A stretch of DNA of 64,000 nt from Galbula dea (taxonomy: Eukaryota; Chordata; Aves; Piciformes; Galbulidae). Made by a program: the position numbers and the translations under genes. Positions 35,392 to 48,100 of the stretch are shown piece by piece. Position 1 is the stretch's first letter. Each line of letters opens with the position of its first letter. The stretch spans positions 1,171,623 through 1,235,622 of the forward strand of contig VWZX01009971.1 in assembly GCA_013399015.1 (NCBI GenBank), written 5' to 3'. Under the pieces are notes generated by a model that was not told the DNA's origin, searched no databases, and saw only the letters and a program-made list of their open reading frames with translations.

Positions 35392-37881
35392 TCCTCTTCT
35401 CCTTCAACCCTCCTTCCCCCCTTACAGATTTTATATATCCTGAACAAGTACATCTAATTCTCACTTGGTCAGGAAGACTAAACAGGCACTGCAGATTGCA
35501 TCTTTCTACTGCAATTTTCCCCATTGAACACACCATTATTAATGAACACAAGGCATCACATTTTTACCAAGTATTGCCAAACTGTTTCTGAAAACTTGCT
35601 TCTTAGGACAACTTGCTTTCTCATCCTATTAACCAGACAACAGAAACATTAAGATTGCAGTAATGGCTTACAGCTCCTAAACCCAAGTCTTATAGTTCAA
35701 GTCCCACAGGTTCAAGTTTTGAGCTTTAGGAATGCCTAGTCAGTATTTGTTCTCATCAGCTCACAAAGGTGACTGTGATACCCTGAATTCACCACAAATT
35801 TATGTCTGATAGAATATAATGCATTTATGTGAACGGAAGTCAGTCTAGATCTGACTGTCAACCTAAATAAACAATGCAGTTCAAGATGACAAAAAATTTC
35901 TTTAGTTTGAATGAAGATGTTAATTATCTCATTTCAGATCTAGATGACTATAGTTGTATACTTTAATGGGAGATAGATGCATGTAATTCAGACTTACATT
36001 CATGATTCTAGGTCAAGATCTCAGTTTGTAGAGAAGGCACATACACCCAATAACTGCATTGAAATTATTCTAACTACAGGTGTTTCTATATAAGGCACCT
36101 TTAGCAACCACTGCTAAAATAGCACACATGGTAACATGGTTAACTACTTACAAAACCAGCAGTGACTCTTCCCAAATATGAATAAATATAGTCAATGCAT
36201 TTCACCAGGAAGCTTTTGCCAATATTTTGGTTTTGTTTTGCAAGTTTAATATCGGTAGTTAATTGATAATTAACATTTGATATTCATTCAGATTCACTTT
36301 TTCATGCCCATAGGAACTACTTTTTGTACTAGTAGCATTTTAAAAGTGGCTTAAAGTTTATACCAACTGTATCACAATATAAGTCCTATGGATAAATATC
36401 TCAGGATTGTTAGAAAGACATCTAAGACATCTCCCTTGCCCTAAGAAAGCATACTGGTTTTTTAAAACCTTAAAATACCTAAAACATATTTTAAAATGTT
36501 TTGTGAAGAATGGCTCTCTAACGTATTAAGTTGTTTAATAATATTCTTTCTTCTACTAAAGCAATCATTTGCACCATGGACAGTCTCAATCAAAATAATC
36601 CATCAATCCGTCCTAGTTTGGTTGCAGACAGTAACACAAAGGAGAGTGCCATGGCAAAACCCACTGGAACTATAGAAGTTTCATAGTTCCAACAGAAATA
36701 GAGTGTCTCAGCTAGGTGTCTTCCTCAGAAATGAAGCTGCCAGCATTTATATGAAACATTATTTTTAGAAATTATGTTTAGAAAGTTTTCACTAGGATAC
36801 AAGCCACTTTTGATTAAGAGAAGATTTTGAAGAAGGCTGGTGAAATTTGGTCCCAGAACTCAACCACGAAGCTGCGCTGGGAGAAAACAAGTATTAATGT
36901 AAACTTCTTTACATGAGATCTTGACCTAACAGTCTAGGCAATACAGACACAATTGTTCTCAATTAATACGTTGTATTCCTTCTCCCACTGAGACCTGCAG
37001 TCATGATATTTTAAGTAGATGAATGATTTCCTGGGGAAATTCTGCATTGCAGGACACTTTCGATTTCATTTTTTTCGAAGTTATCTTCTAAAAAATAAGG
37101 CTATATTCCAGTAAAAGACTTTAAAGCAAGTGATTAGTGACACACAAATGTATTGCAGGCTTTTTATATGTTAGTCATCTAAGAAATATGTGACCAGCTA
37201 AAGTCTTATGGGAAAGACGGTAACCAAACTTAAAATATTTAAACCATCTTTTTCAACAGCACTGTTATTCCAGTGCCCCAGGTTGAAACATTCCATGTTT
37301 CAAATCACAGAAGCCAGGAAAATTATTAAATCCATAAGAAAAAAACCCATCCAAAATAATTCCATTATGAGGGAAATTTTCTTTGCTGAAGATGCATTCT
37401 AGATTTGAAAAGCTATCTGAAGAAAGCAATATGTGAACAGTATCAGGAAGCTGTGTGACAACCTCATTAGGTACTGATACTGCTTCTTTATTAATAATAA
37501 AACCCATCTAGTGATGACAACAGGCAGGTATTTTTCAAGTCAAAACAGTCTACAAGTGTGTAGCTGGTGCAATTAGAAAAAGTGCTATCTCAAATGGCTC
37601 ACTGATTGCATGAGATAAGATTGTCGCATGATCAGAAGTCAAAATACAGTAACAGCAAAAACTGGAAAGGATAAAAAAAGAGTTGAACAGTAAATAAGTC
37701 ACTCCTTGAAAGCTGAAATTAGGGTACTATATGCTTGCACAAAATGAAACAAGGAAATTATCTTGAAGTAAACAAATCTTAATGAATGATTTTGTTGTAT
37801 TGACAGGGAACTACTAGTAATCATGTTCTTAAAAGAGGTAATGAAAGCTGTTGCTATCTTGTGCAAAAGCCTCTGCAATAC
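35392..37881. other. Plain intronic sequence
   Basis: Single-copy-looking sequence between two CR1 elements. An AT-rich inverted repeat at 36258 is the only feature noted. Confidence 0.65.
36258..36274. promoter_or_regulatory. HNF1-like inverted repeat with wide spacing
   Basis: GTTAAT (36258-36263) and ATTAAC (36269-36274) form an inverted repeat. HNF1 sites have a one-base spacer and here it is five, so the site may simply be a homeodomain-rich AT palindrome. Confidence 0.2.
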
Positions 37882-38305
37882 CAGAATCACAGAATGCTAG
37901 GGGTTGAAAGAGACTTCAAAAGATCATCTAGTCCAACCCCCCCTGCCACAGCAGGATTCCCTAGACTACCTCACACAGCAACGTGTCCAGACAGGTTTTG
38001 AATATCTCCAGAGGAGACTCCCCAACCTCTCTCTGGGCAGTCTGTTCCAGTGCTCAGGCACCCTCACTGGGAAAAAGTTTGTTCTTGTGTTTACATGGAA
38101 CTTCCTATGCTTCAACTTGCAGCCATTGCCCCTTGTCACTGGGTATCACTGAGAAGAGCCTGACCTCATCCTCCTGACACTTGCCCTTCAGATATTTATA
38201 AGCATAAATAAGGTTACCTCTTAGTCTCCTCCTCTCTAAGCTAAAGAGACCCAGCTCCCTCAGCCTTTCCCCATAAGGAAGATGATCCACTTCCTTAATG
38301 ATCTT
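37882..38305 (-). mobile_element. CR1 LINE 3' fragment
   Basis: This is a minus-strand CR1 fragment of about 420 bp. Coding remains include LPYGERLRELGLFSLERRRL, then RGNLIYAYKYLKG, typical of the ORF2 C-terminal region. After that the frame is disturbed by a small deletion and substitutions, followed by the 3' UTR (CTAGGGAATCCTGCTGTGGC) and octamers. It is older than copy B. Its 3' UTR is the same type as in the 8.3-kb and 21.0-kb fragments and the SINE tails. The 5' boundary is approximate. Confidence 0.93.
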
Positions 38306-41300
38306 TCTTCATGAGGTCCACACAGTGGACAATACTTCTTGCTTCTTAACAAAGCATTAAAAGTTAAGAGAAGTAAACTTCCATTAAGACGCTGTCAGAA
38401 ATTTCAGCAGGACATTGTCTTAGGACCTCCGGCAGCTTACGTATTTCTAACAAAATAAAGTTGGGGTTTAGGGGTTCCATTTTTTTATATTTGAGAATTT
38501 TTCCCTTTTGAAAAAAGAAGGTAGCACTTCTGGAATTCAAGCTAAACTTTGAAATGCATTTTAGTACATTCTTGTCTGGATCAAAATAAACTTCCTAAAA
38601 GCTCTAAACTTCCACCTTTCTACTCACTTTTGTAACTGAAAAAACTCTTTTTCCCTTTCAGGGTGAAAATTCAGGTACGGTAATGTGAACAACTAAAATA
38701 AAATCTACTAAATTGTCATTGTAGCTTTTGCATTCATTTTTTAAAATTATTATTTCAAAGAGAAATGCATCTAGGCTTGTTTTTCAGTTACTCTGACTTC
38801 TGCTAGTCTGTTTGCTACAAGATTTCGGTCTTTGTATTGTAAAAACAGCAATTAGTTGTAGAAAATCTGTGTATTCAGTGTTTTCCACACTACATTAATC
38901 TACTATGCTATGCATTCTCATCTTTTATTTGGACTGAATGTTTAAAATACCATTAACTACATACTGTAGCTCCTGCAGCATAAAGTTCATGGAGGAATTT
39001 GACTTTGGATGATTAGCTAGAAATTTATCCCATGTAACATACAGGTCTAGCTCTGCAGCAGTATTTGAAAATACACAGTATTTAGGAAAAAGGAGAGGAA
39101 AATCAGAACATTGCCACATGGCTTACTTATTATTCCACTTCAGGATCTTTTGTAGTATGAATGGTGCTGAGAAGGTCACACAAACGGATCACAAACCTAA
39201 AATTTTGGTCATAAAGGAATGCTTGTATCTCTAGGAAGCCACCTTCAACGTCTGCTAAATTCTACAGCCCTATATTTTTTTCAGTGGGCAGGATAGCCAA
39301 AGAGAAATTTCTGTATTCTTGCTAGCTCTTTTAAACGACTATTAATACATTAATCTGCATTGCTGCTCATTACTGTTTTTTCTGTTAATATTCTGAACAG
39401 TGACAACCAAGAGGAATCACATCTAAACATTCAGCCTGACAGAACAGAGTGAAACACACAGGCATTCAGCTCTGCCTTTCCTTGGGGTGCCTGAGAAACA
39501 CATTAGGTAGTTTGGTTTAAATGAGGAGTTGCTGCCAGCAAAAACACAGTTTGTCTGAAGTAAGAAAAATCAGGAATGAATACCACGTAATGGAACAGCA
39601 AAACCAGCGAAATAATAATGCAGAATATATTGTAAAGGTTTCAGAAATTTACAAACAGAGATTTTCTGAGGGATTACCTTCATGGGGCTATTTTCCTTTA
39701 TTTTTTTCTAATATGAAGTGCTTATTTCTTATGCAATGCCTAAAATGCTTTATAAGAAATAAGATTATGGTGACTGACACCTGTGACATCTCTAAAATTT
39801 CATGTCACAAATAACAGGCGGACAATCAAATATCAAATGTTCAAAGTACTAGCGATATTAATGACAAACTAAATGAAATACAAAGGAATTCTGTTATTGT
39901 ACAGAAAAAGCAAACTAAGAGGAGGACATTTTTGTTTCTATTTTCATGTCCTTTCTTATCTCAAGAGAAGTTTATAAAGACATAGCTTACCTGTGTCTTA
40001 GTGAGATAAAATAGCAAAAAGTGGGCATTGTACCTTCTCTTATAATCCTGATTTTGATTTTTTTTTTCTTATTTTGAAGCATTTCCAAACCCAAACCCTG
40101 CCTTCTTTCAGTCAATATAAGCACTGGTTAAAATTAAAAACACTTCATCAAATCACACCTTTAAGAGAAGTGTTATTGCTGTTGTTATTAACACTTCAAA
40201 GTACATAATTGCTAAAATACAACGAAAACCCCAAGGCAGAAGGCATGTTAAGCCATATTAGTTCCAAATGACTAATATTTTTATAGTACTAGCTAAATGA
40301 ATTAATAATTATTGGCTACTTATTTTGAAGGATTGTCATGAAGTACATGCTGTACTGTCAGTAATCCTTGCAGTACCATTCTCTTTTAGAACAGAGAAGA
40401 CCTTCTGCAGCCTTCCAGACTTATAAGATCAGTTCCCAATAATCCCTATAAAACACAGAAATTCTGTATTAGAAAGAGATGGACAGAAGTTTTGAAAAAT
40501 ACAAACAAAGTTGTGGGGGAGAGGTGATAAAAGTAGCATGTGTCCATGTTCACAGTCCACTCTTTTCTGTGAAGAGATATTTAATCTATTAAAGAGTAAA
40601 TTCAGCTCTGGCATTTTGGCTACTTAATGATTACAGTGAATTTAGTTTAAGGATCTGCATCAGGTGAGAAGTAAATGCTCCACTGATGTATAGACACACA
40701 ACTGAAGGAGACCATAGGCAATTAAAGACAGTTTAAACTTCCTCCCTCAAGTTCTATTATGACTTCAACCTGTAAAGGAGGCCAATGTACTGAGTTTCTC
40801 CTTGATGCTTCTTAGCATTTCAAAACCAGCCCTCCCATTAGCTTATACAAGGGAAAATAGTATTGGATAAAGAACTCTGCTGAAGGAGAAAATATTGAGG
40901 AAAAGGAGAAGCAGAAGCCCTAATGTCTGTCACCAGATTTTCTCCCTCTCTGAGTTTGCTCTGTGTGGCAGCATAAGTGCATTTGAATGAACAGGTAAAT
41001 ATTAACAACGTTTCTTTTCCACATGAGAAAAAACACTTGTAAGTTCCAGTCCTTCAGATGAATTTTCTTTTGGCATGTAAACAATGTTGTAATTTCCTCA
41101 CTGTGTCACTGCTTTATATATGCCTGCATTAGCAGCAAAAGCCCTCATGCATCATAATCTTGCCATGAATAGGAAGAGCCCCCATACAATCCAATAGGAC
41201 ATCTTTTGACCTAAATTGGCCTTTCAAACATAACAGTACTGCTTCAAAAGACTTGGTTTATCCAGTCAGCGACTGTGCTGGCTGGGATCTCTAACTCATT

Positions 41301-44258
41301 GGGAATACAGACTTTGCTCCAGGTTGGGAGCCAACTGCTGGTGTAACGCTGACACATTCAGGACCCATACACCCAATTCTGGGTAGGGTGCCTGTATGAC
41401 CAGCACCTAGATGTCATTTTTTTTCTTTTCTGGCTCTACTACCGGCTTTGCTGATAAACCCAATTGTCTGTCTGCTGTGGGTCAACCTGTTGCCCCATAG
41501 TCATTTTTCTTGGCTTAGTGAGTGCTTCCTCTCTATTAAGAAGTACTATATGAGCATTGTATGCATCCCTTAATGCTCTCATATGCCACTACACACCTAA
41601 TTCTAGTATTTCCACTGTTCCTGCTGATTTAGGCACAGACGATGAAATCTTAAAGGTGAAGTAAATCTATAAAATGTGTAAAAGTTCTTTCCTAATCTAG
41701 TGGCTGGGGAGCTCTGCTGATACCATCCATTACTATTTAATCCTAAACAATTTTTTACCGCTAGATATACTGCAAGGAATTGCAAGTGTAAGATTTGGAT
41801 GACACCACAAAGATGTTTTTATAAAGAGTAAAATACACCATATTAAAATGCTCTATATGGTTTAAAGAAAAACACAACCAACCAGAAAAACACTATATAA
41901 AAATTTGCCAGTATATTGACACCTACTTAGAAGTTTGCACGTGTTACCCTTGACAGGCACATCCTTAACAGGACAGAAAATAAAATGCTCTTTAACTAAC
42001 TGTGCTCAACTGTTGTGACTGTTCTTCCCTAGTTGCTTTGAAAAAGTATGAGTTTTTTCTCTTTGGCTTGAGAAGGCAACAATACCTTAATACTTTGGAG
42101 AAAAGCTTGTTAATACTCATAAATTAAGAAATGTTAACCATTTCCTCAGGTAAGAAATGGGAAAGGCTACTTTTCCTTCACATTTAGAGTGTCCTAAAAT
42201 CACAACCTCTCCAATAAGGAAGGTCACTGAATGACATTCTGGAGCAAGGCTTAAGAGTATACACACTCCTAAATTCAGCAATAGCAGCTACAGTCAATAA
42301 TTCATACCCTCATCAGGAATAATCTTTTGGGAGTTGGGGAAACTAGTAGAATGAATGCCAAATGCTGCTAATTAGCTGTTGGTAAACGCTAAATATGTGG
42401 GGGGCAGTAAAATATCAGTAGCCTGCATGTACAAGGATTAGACATAAAGCAATCACCTTCCTCTCTAAGAGTATGTGCCCAACCTAATGTGGACTACTGC
42501 ATTCTCAAATGCAAATGTGCAGGAGCCTAAGAAGACATGAAAAATTATCCCTACAATGCCCCTCTATACCAACACCAGTGACAAGAGCAGGCCTTTCTAT
42601 ACAAAGGAGTAGGACCTTCATCTGGAAAGCTACAGGTTTGACTTTTCACAGGCATAGCTTTAGGAGCCTACAACTAGGTATTCATTTGAAAACAGCTATT
42701 TTTGTGTTCCAACCACAACACATAAAAATGGTGACCTGAAAGAAATTAGACATAAACCCATGAAAAATTACTTTCATTTTCAGGACAATAAGGTTGGGTT
42801 TATAACAAACAAATCCAAGTATTTTTTTCCTTGTTTGATAAACTGATAAAACATTCTATCCTTGAAAATTTTTTCTCCCTTCTAATATACATTTTGATAT
42901 CTATTATTTATGTTTAGAATAATATCTAGTCCTTTTCCTTCAAAGGGAGGATCATTTTCTGTCTTTGATTTTGCTTGACTACATAATACATAATATGTAA
43001 AGGATGAAAAACCCTGCCTTGATCATTGCTGTTTTGGACATGTAAAACAGCTACAACAACAACAAAATACAAAACTGAAAAAGAGACACCAAGCTTAGCA
43101 GGACAGTCTTTCAATAAGATTATTTAAAGTCCCAACCTTTTAATTCTTAAGAGTTAGCAGAGTTATTTCCAGAATTGTCTGCTGACAGAATCCTTTATAT
43201 AAATAAACCTGGAAATTCTAAACCACAACCGAAATACATTTTTGTGTAAAATTTTGGCTGCTTTGAATACTGCAACACTGGGTACAGTCTTTCAATTTAA
43301 ATCTCACCTATATAAGTGACCTTCTTTGAAACTGTACAGAGGAAATCTGAAAGTCTACAGGTCTGTTACGTACTATCCACTCAAACTCTGGCTCCGTTTC
43401 ATTCATCTTCAACAGAACTAACACTGGTTTTCATACTGTAGACTACGAAGCATTTGCCAATAGTCAGAAGAAAGCTGACCAGCCCCATACTATTAGCACC
43501 TCCTTCCTCTCACTTCCCAAACTACATACAGTATGGGGGGGGGAGTGAATGAATGAATAAATTAATAAAAATATAATATTACACATTACACATATTACAC
43601 AATATAACACCTAATGTTACTTTTTTGAAAGCAAAAAACAAAGTGGTTTTTTTTTAATGAGTTAGGAGACAGCTACAAAAAGTAATTCCTTAAAATGGAA
43701 AAAATGTGAAAGAAGAAAACAAGTCATTGGCTAAGTGCTGTGCAAAATTAATGAACCGGATTCAGCATCGATTTCCATCTTATGTGACATTATTAAAGGT
43801 CCCCCAAAGAAAATGTGATACAAAGTAATTACATACAATTACCTCACTTCTGGAACTGTTATCATTTATTTCCATACTCCCTTATTTCTGTACAGGTAGA
43901 AATTCTAATACAGTGACATTTTAACAGCAACTAACGGAAACAACCTCTTTTAATCAACTTTTGAGATAATATACTTCAGAACAGAGAGTATGCTTTACAA
44001 GCCTGACTCATTTAAGAGAATACAAATATTGCTGAAATAAATGTTATGTGCTTTAAAATTTGTGTAAATTTTTAAATAATTTCCAAGTAAAATCCAGGGG
44101 CTATAGAAAGGCATCTGAGCCTCTGCAGCAATGGAGAAGGTGGAACACACAGCTTCTGTGTCAATATTTAATTTATGTATTTATTTAGACCTCACAGTTG
44201 CAAAAAAAAGTATGAAAAAGTGACTAGCAGATAGCTGATATAATGAAATAACTCAGAA
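38306..44258. other. Plain intronic sequence
   Basis: No transposon end, exon or RNA gene was recognised. The region about 41270-41490 is more GC-rich than its surroundings but matches nothing I know. A compound simple repeat lies at 43535. Confidence 0.6.
43535..43610. repeat. G9, (TGAA)n and (ATTACAC)n compound simple repeat
   Basis: Nine G at 43535-43543 are followed by (TGAA)n at 43546-43560, an AT-rich stretch, and about three ATTACAC units at 43578-43600. Confidence 0.8.
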
Positions 44259-45107
44259 TTAAAAGAAGCCTTGAACAATATCATTTACAAGAATCTCAAC
44301 TGTCCGTGCTCCATTTAAGGGGTCTCTGTATGCAGACCCCAACATTACCCTTTGCAAGCTTCTATGGAAAAAGAGGGCACATAGTGCTGCCCCCTTCACT
44401 TCTACTGCAGAGGAATACAAACGATGTTTAAAGTCTATTTCTAGCTTTTTGTTTTCACAAGACCTGAAATGAGGACTATAGTAATCTTTGAAATAATCAT
44501 CAATGTTTTCAAGAAAGTGAAGGAAAATATTACTGTTAACTTGCACAGCATGACCATGAAATACACTTTCTCCTTTTTTATTTATTTCTATAAAATCAAC
44601 ACCTTTTTCCTTTCTTAATGAATGCTGTGACTGAAAAGAGAGAAACAAAGCATCTGAAACCAGGACAGTTACTGTCCTCACCTGTATCTTTACAAACACC
44701 ATAGAAGCTATAATTGTTTCCGGTGAACCCACACATTAGTTTATGGCATCTATACTTTTCAAGCCACCTTACTTGAGAGTAAAATAGGGCTAAACCCCAA
44801 ATCATAGCTGAATGTAGACTCCATAAAATAGAGATTTGTTGATGTATCTGAAGAAAAAATCCTCCTTCATCATCTACAGGCTGCAGAAAGTCCTCCATTT
44901 CTTTTAATGACCTATTCCCTCTGATTCAATACAGCCCACTGGCTATGGAAATGACAACACTCAGCAGGTGATAACAAAACGGTCAACAAACAGTGCTGAG
45001 ATATGTCATTTTCTTCAAATACGTTCTCAGGAATTAAATGACACACTGTGCTATGCTGTGTCCTGCTCAGATCAAATATTTCTTTATTAAATGAAACTGC
45101 ACGCTTT
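44259..45107 (-). pseudogene. Unrecognised run of open frames, possible decayed retrocopy
   Basis: Three minus-strand frames are open in overlapping succession: about 45107-44917 (starting KRAVSFNKEIFDLSRT), 44898-44596 (100 codons from MEDFLQPVDDEGGFF) and 44732-44259 (157 codons, ending VNDIVQGFF). The last is one of the two longest non-repeat frames in the window and has a mixed, protein-like composition, with charged stretches (SLRKEKGVDFIEINKKGESV) and no low complexity. Successive frames on one strand would fit an old coding sequence with two frameshifts, but chance is possible. I recognise no domain. No poly(A) tail or target-site duplication was seen. Confidence 0.25.
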
Positions 45108-48100
45108 TATATATAGTTGCCATAGAAAATGCAGGTTTAAGTGTACTGCCTCAAGCTCCCATTGCAAAATAATTTGCTATTTCTCACCCCTCCCCCAGTC
45201 TCCTTTTAGCATAAAACCCCTTGGGCAGCAACTGCTAGGATGCTGTACCTTTGCCATAACTCCAGATTGAAAGCCCTGCCCTTACAGAGTCTATCTGACG
45301 TGCTTTCTCTGACTGGGACAAATTGGAGGATGCAAATCAGCACTTTTCAAGTCTCCTGAACTCAGGAAATCCTCTTGCTATGTCTTCCAACTAATGGACC
45401 TGAGAAGTCCCTTGTAACTGCTGTCTGCACAATTCATTTAACGTTTCCAGGTTCCAAACTAGCCTTTGTTCCTAGTCCTTTTCAGAAATGTGCAATGTAT
45501 CAGGCTAACCTCAGTTATAACCTAGTGTAAAACCAGAGCCACGTCATAGCATTCAGTAGCATTTACACCTTTAAAGTGCAAAACAGTGAATAGAGGCCCA
45601 TAACAAAATTTCTATGAGAGGTTTTGCTGCATCTTTTCACCTTCAGATACTTATCATTACTCTGAATATCTTACACTGATATAAAATGCACAATTAGATT
45701 TCTGAAGTTCTAAATAAATTAACATGAAGTATAAGAGTTTATCCTTTTTATTACAACAGGATAATCTTCTGAGAAGACTATGAATCTGCGGAGTACTTGA
45801 AAAGAGACTGGTGATCAAACCTGAACCATTTCCTATGTAGATTATTTATTTAGCTGCAGAAAGATGAAATTGCATCTCTCCTTAAATCATAAAGAAGAAA
45901 CTACTACTGGAGATGCCTTATCCCTGGAAAGGCACAGAGTAGAGCAAGATACTAATCTTTTCTTACCAGATTCCTGTGGCTCTCTTCACAACATATCAGC
46001 ATTTACACTGTTTTCCAGCATTTAAATTGTGTTCGAGTGAGGTATTTGAGCAGTTAATAAGTGGACATTTAATGTCACCCCAAATTACTATTTCCAATTA
46101 GACTGCGTCTCTTTTCTCAGCACAACACTTAGTATCCTGACATTCTCCTGCCTTGTTCAATTTTTTCTAAGTTTTTGTTCCTAATTTAATGTTCCTAAAA
46201 TAGTCCAGACTATTTTCCTTGCTCCTGTCCACTTAGAAATTGTACTTTTTTTAGAAGATTCTTCCCCCTTCTGTGTATTCACTACCATATCTTACATCAT
46301 AAATTTGTCATTTTTCTTCAGCTCATACAACAGCACTACAGCATTCCATTTATTACTGTTATCTCACTGTTACTGAATAACTAATCTGAACTTTACACAA
46401 TTGTCAGCTTTTTTAGATAAAGGATGGTTGCATACAGAATGCTTTTGATTTTGGATAGAGATGTAGATTAAGCATCTATTTTTCTCTGTTATTGTGTTCA
46501 ATTTCTGAACTGCACATCGTTAAGAGCAATTGGAGCCACCCTTGGTTTTGTACCTGAGCACTCTGGATGCTACTTAATCTCTGCAAGAAAACTGATAAAA
46601 AAAGGCTGTACACAGCAATTATAAAACTGAGATTAAAAATTTAAGTATACAAAGTAGTCTACATGTGCGCATTACAGAAACCATTCATTCATACAGGTTT
46701 ATATGATCTCCAAACCTTCAGTTCTCTCCTCCTTTTGTCTTGGTTCATTACACATAATTCCTCACTACCAATAGAAAGCTTAGGCTCACTTTGCTGAGTG
46801 GTTGATCTGTTACCAACTATTCCCTCTTAATTCATCTATTCCACTTCATTTTTGTCTGCTGATGCCTAACTTAACTCCTACTTCATCCCCAAAATATTTA
46901 CTTTCAGACAGCACAGATATATGTTCTCCAACGTGTCTTCAGTTTTGTTGGTGTTTTTCCTTGCCTCTGACACATGCTAACAAAGGTCAGTTGGTAGTCT
47001 ACCCCTTAACTTGGTGCAGACTTCAAGAAGCTGAACAGTCAGTCTCCTTTGTCCTCACAAAGTGCTTCACTGACATCGTCACTGGCAACTGCCTTTCACA
47101 AATCTCCAAGCCAGCAGAAGCCCTTTTGTGGTAACACCTTTCAAAGCCTGGAAAAATCCTCCATCAGCGTTGCCATCTGCTGCTTCCTCACCTTTAGTCT
47201 TGTATCACTCTCTCTGTGTTGACCAGTGCTATAGACAGAGAACCTCACTATGTAATACTCAGGGAGACTGAAAATAGCAAATGAGAAGATAAATTTGCTT
47301 CCTAATATTTTATAGCAGTCCAATACTTTCCTGTCTATTTTCCCACTTTTTTTTTTTTTTTTTTTTTTTTTTTGGCAGATGGGGCTCACTGTAATAATTC
47401 AAATATCAAAGGAAATGAGATTTCTGCTCAGGTATAGCCTAACCAGCCACAGAACTACCTCTAAACTTAATGCCAACTTGCACTTGCTTTTCTACTGCTT
47501 ATATCTAACTAAAACACTCCAAAATTCTGCAATACTAAAACATTTCTGTGAGAAAACAGATTTTATAACTATGTATTGTCCTGTTCAATTATGACTATCC
47601 ACACTGTTTGGTTTATTTTAATTCCTAACAGTGTGCTTACAGGGCCAAGTATTAGAACTTGTCTAGTATTAGTACTAGAAGTAGAAACTTCTGTTTCTTC
47701 ATGACACTAATTGTGTGCAACTTCTGCACCTTCATTCACAATTCTTCATTACTGCAAAAACATAAATAACCTGTTCATTGATCTCTCTCTGCCTTAACAA
47801 AAAGACTCACAGATTTTGTACTAAACTGGCTGCATTCAGAACATACGTATATACAATGTATGGAAAACTTTACCCCTATGCTCTCCAGCATTTCATAAAA
47901 AATGAATAGTGTCACTGCCTTTTTAGATTCTTTCTAGTTATTAGCAACATCTTCTAAATATGACTAAGTACTGTAGTGAAATTGTACAGTGAATTCTTTC
48001 CACTTTTTATCTGTGCAAACCTTGATAGAATACCATTGTCCTATCAAAAACTGGCAACAGCACTGCAAAAATAGGAACAGAAATGAAGGACAAGACCCAT

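Noticed and set aside
43535..43610. A structured minisatellite
   Set aside because: Units are short and mixed (G9, TGAA, ATTACAC). It is an ordinary compound simple repeat.
46802..47134. A 110-codon plus-strand frame
   Set aside because: No recognised similarity, antisense to NPAS3, no promoter or splice context. It is taken as chance.
47141..47389. A minus-strand frame with a long Lys run near its start
   Set aside because: The Lys run is the 27-T homopolymer read in reverse.
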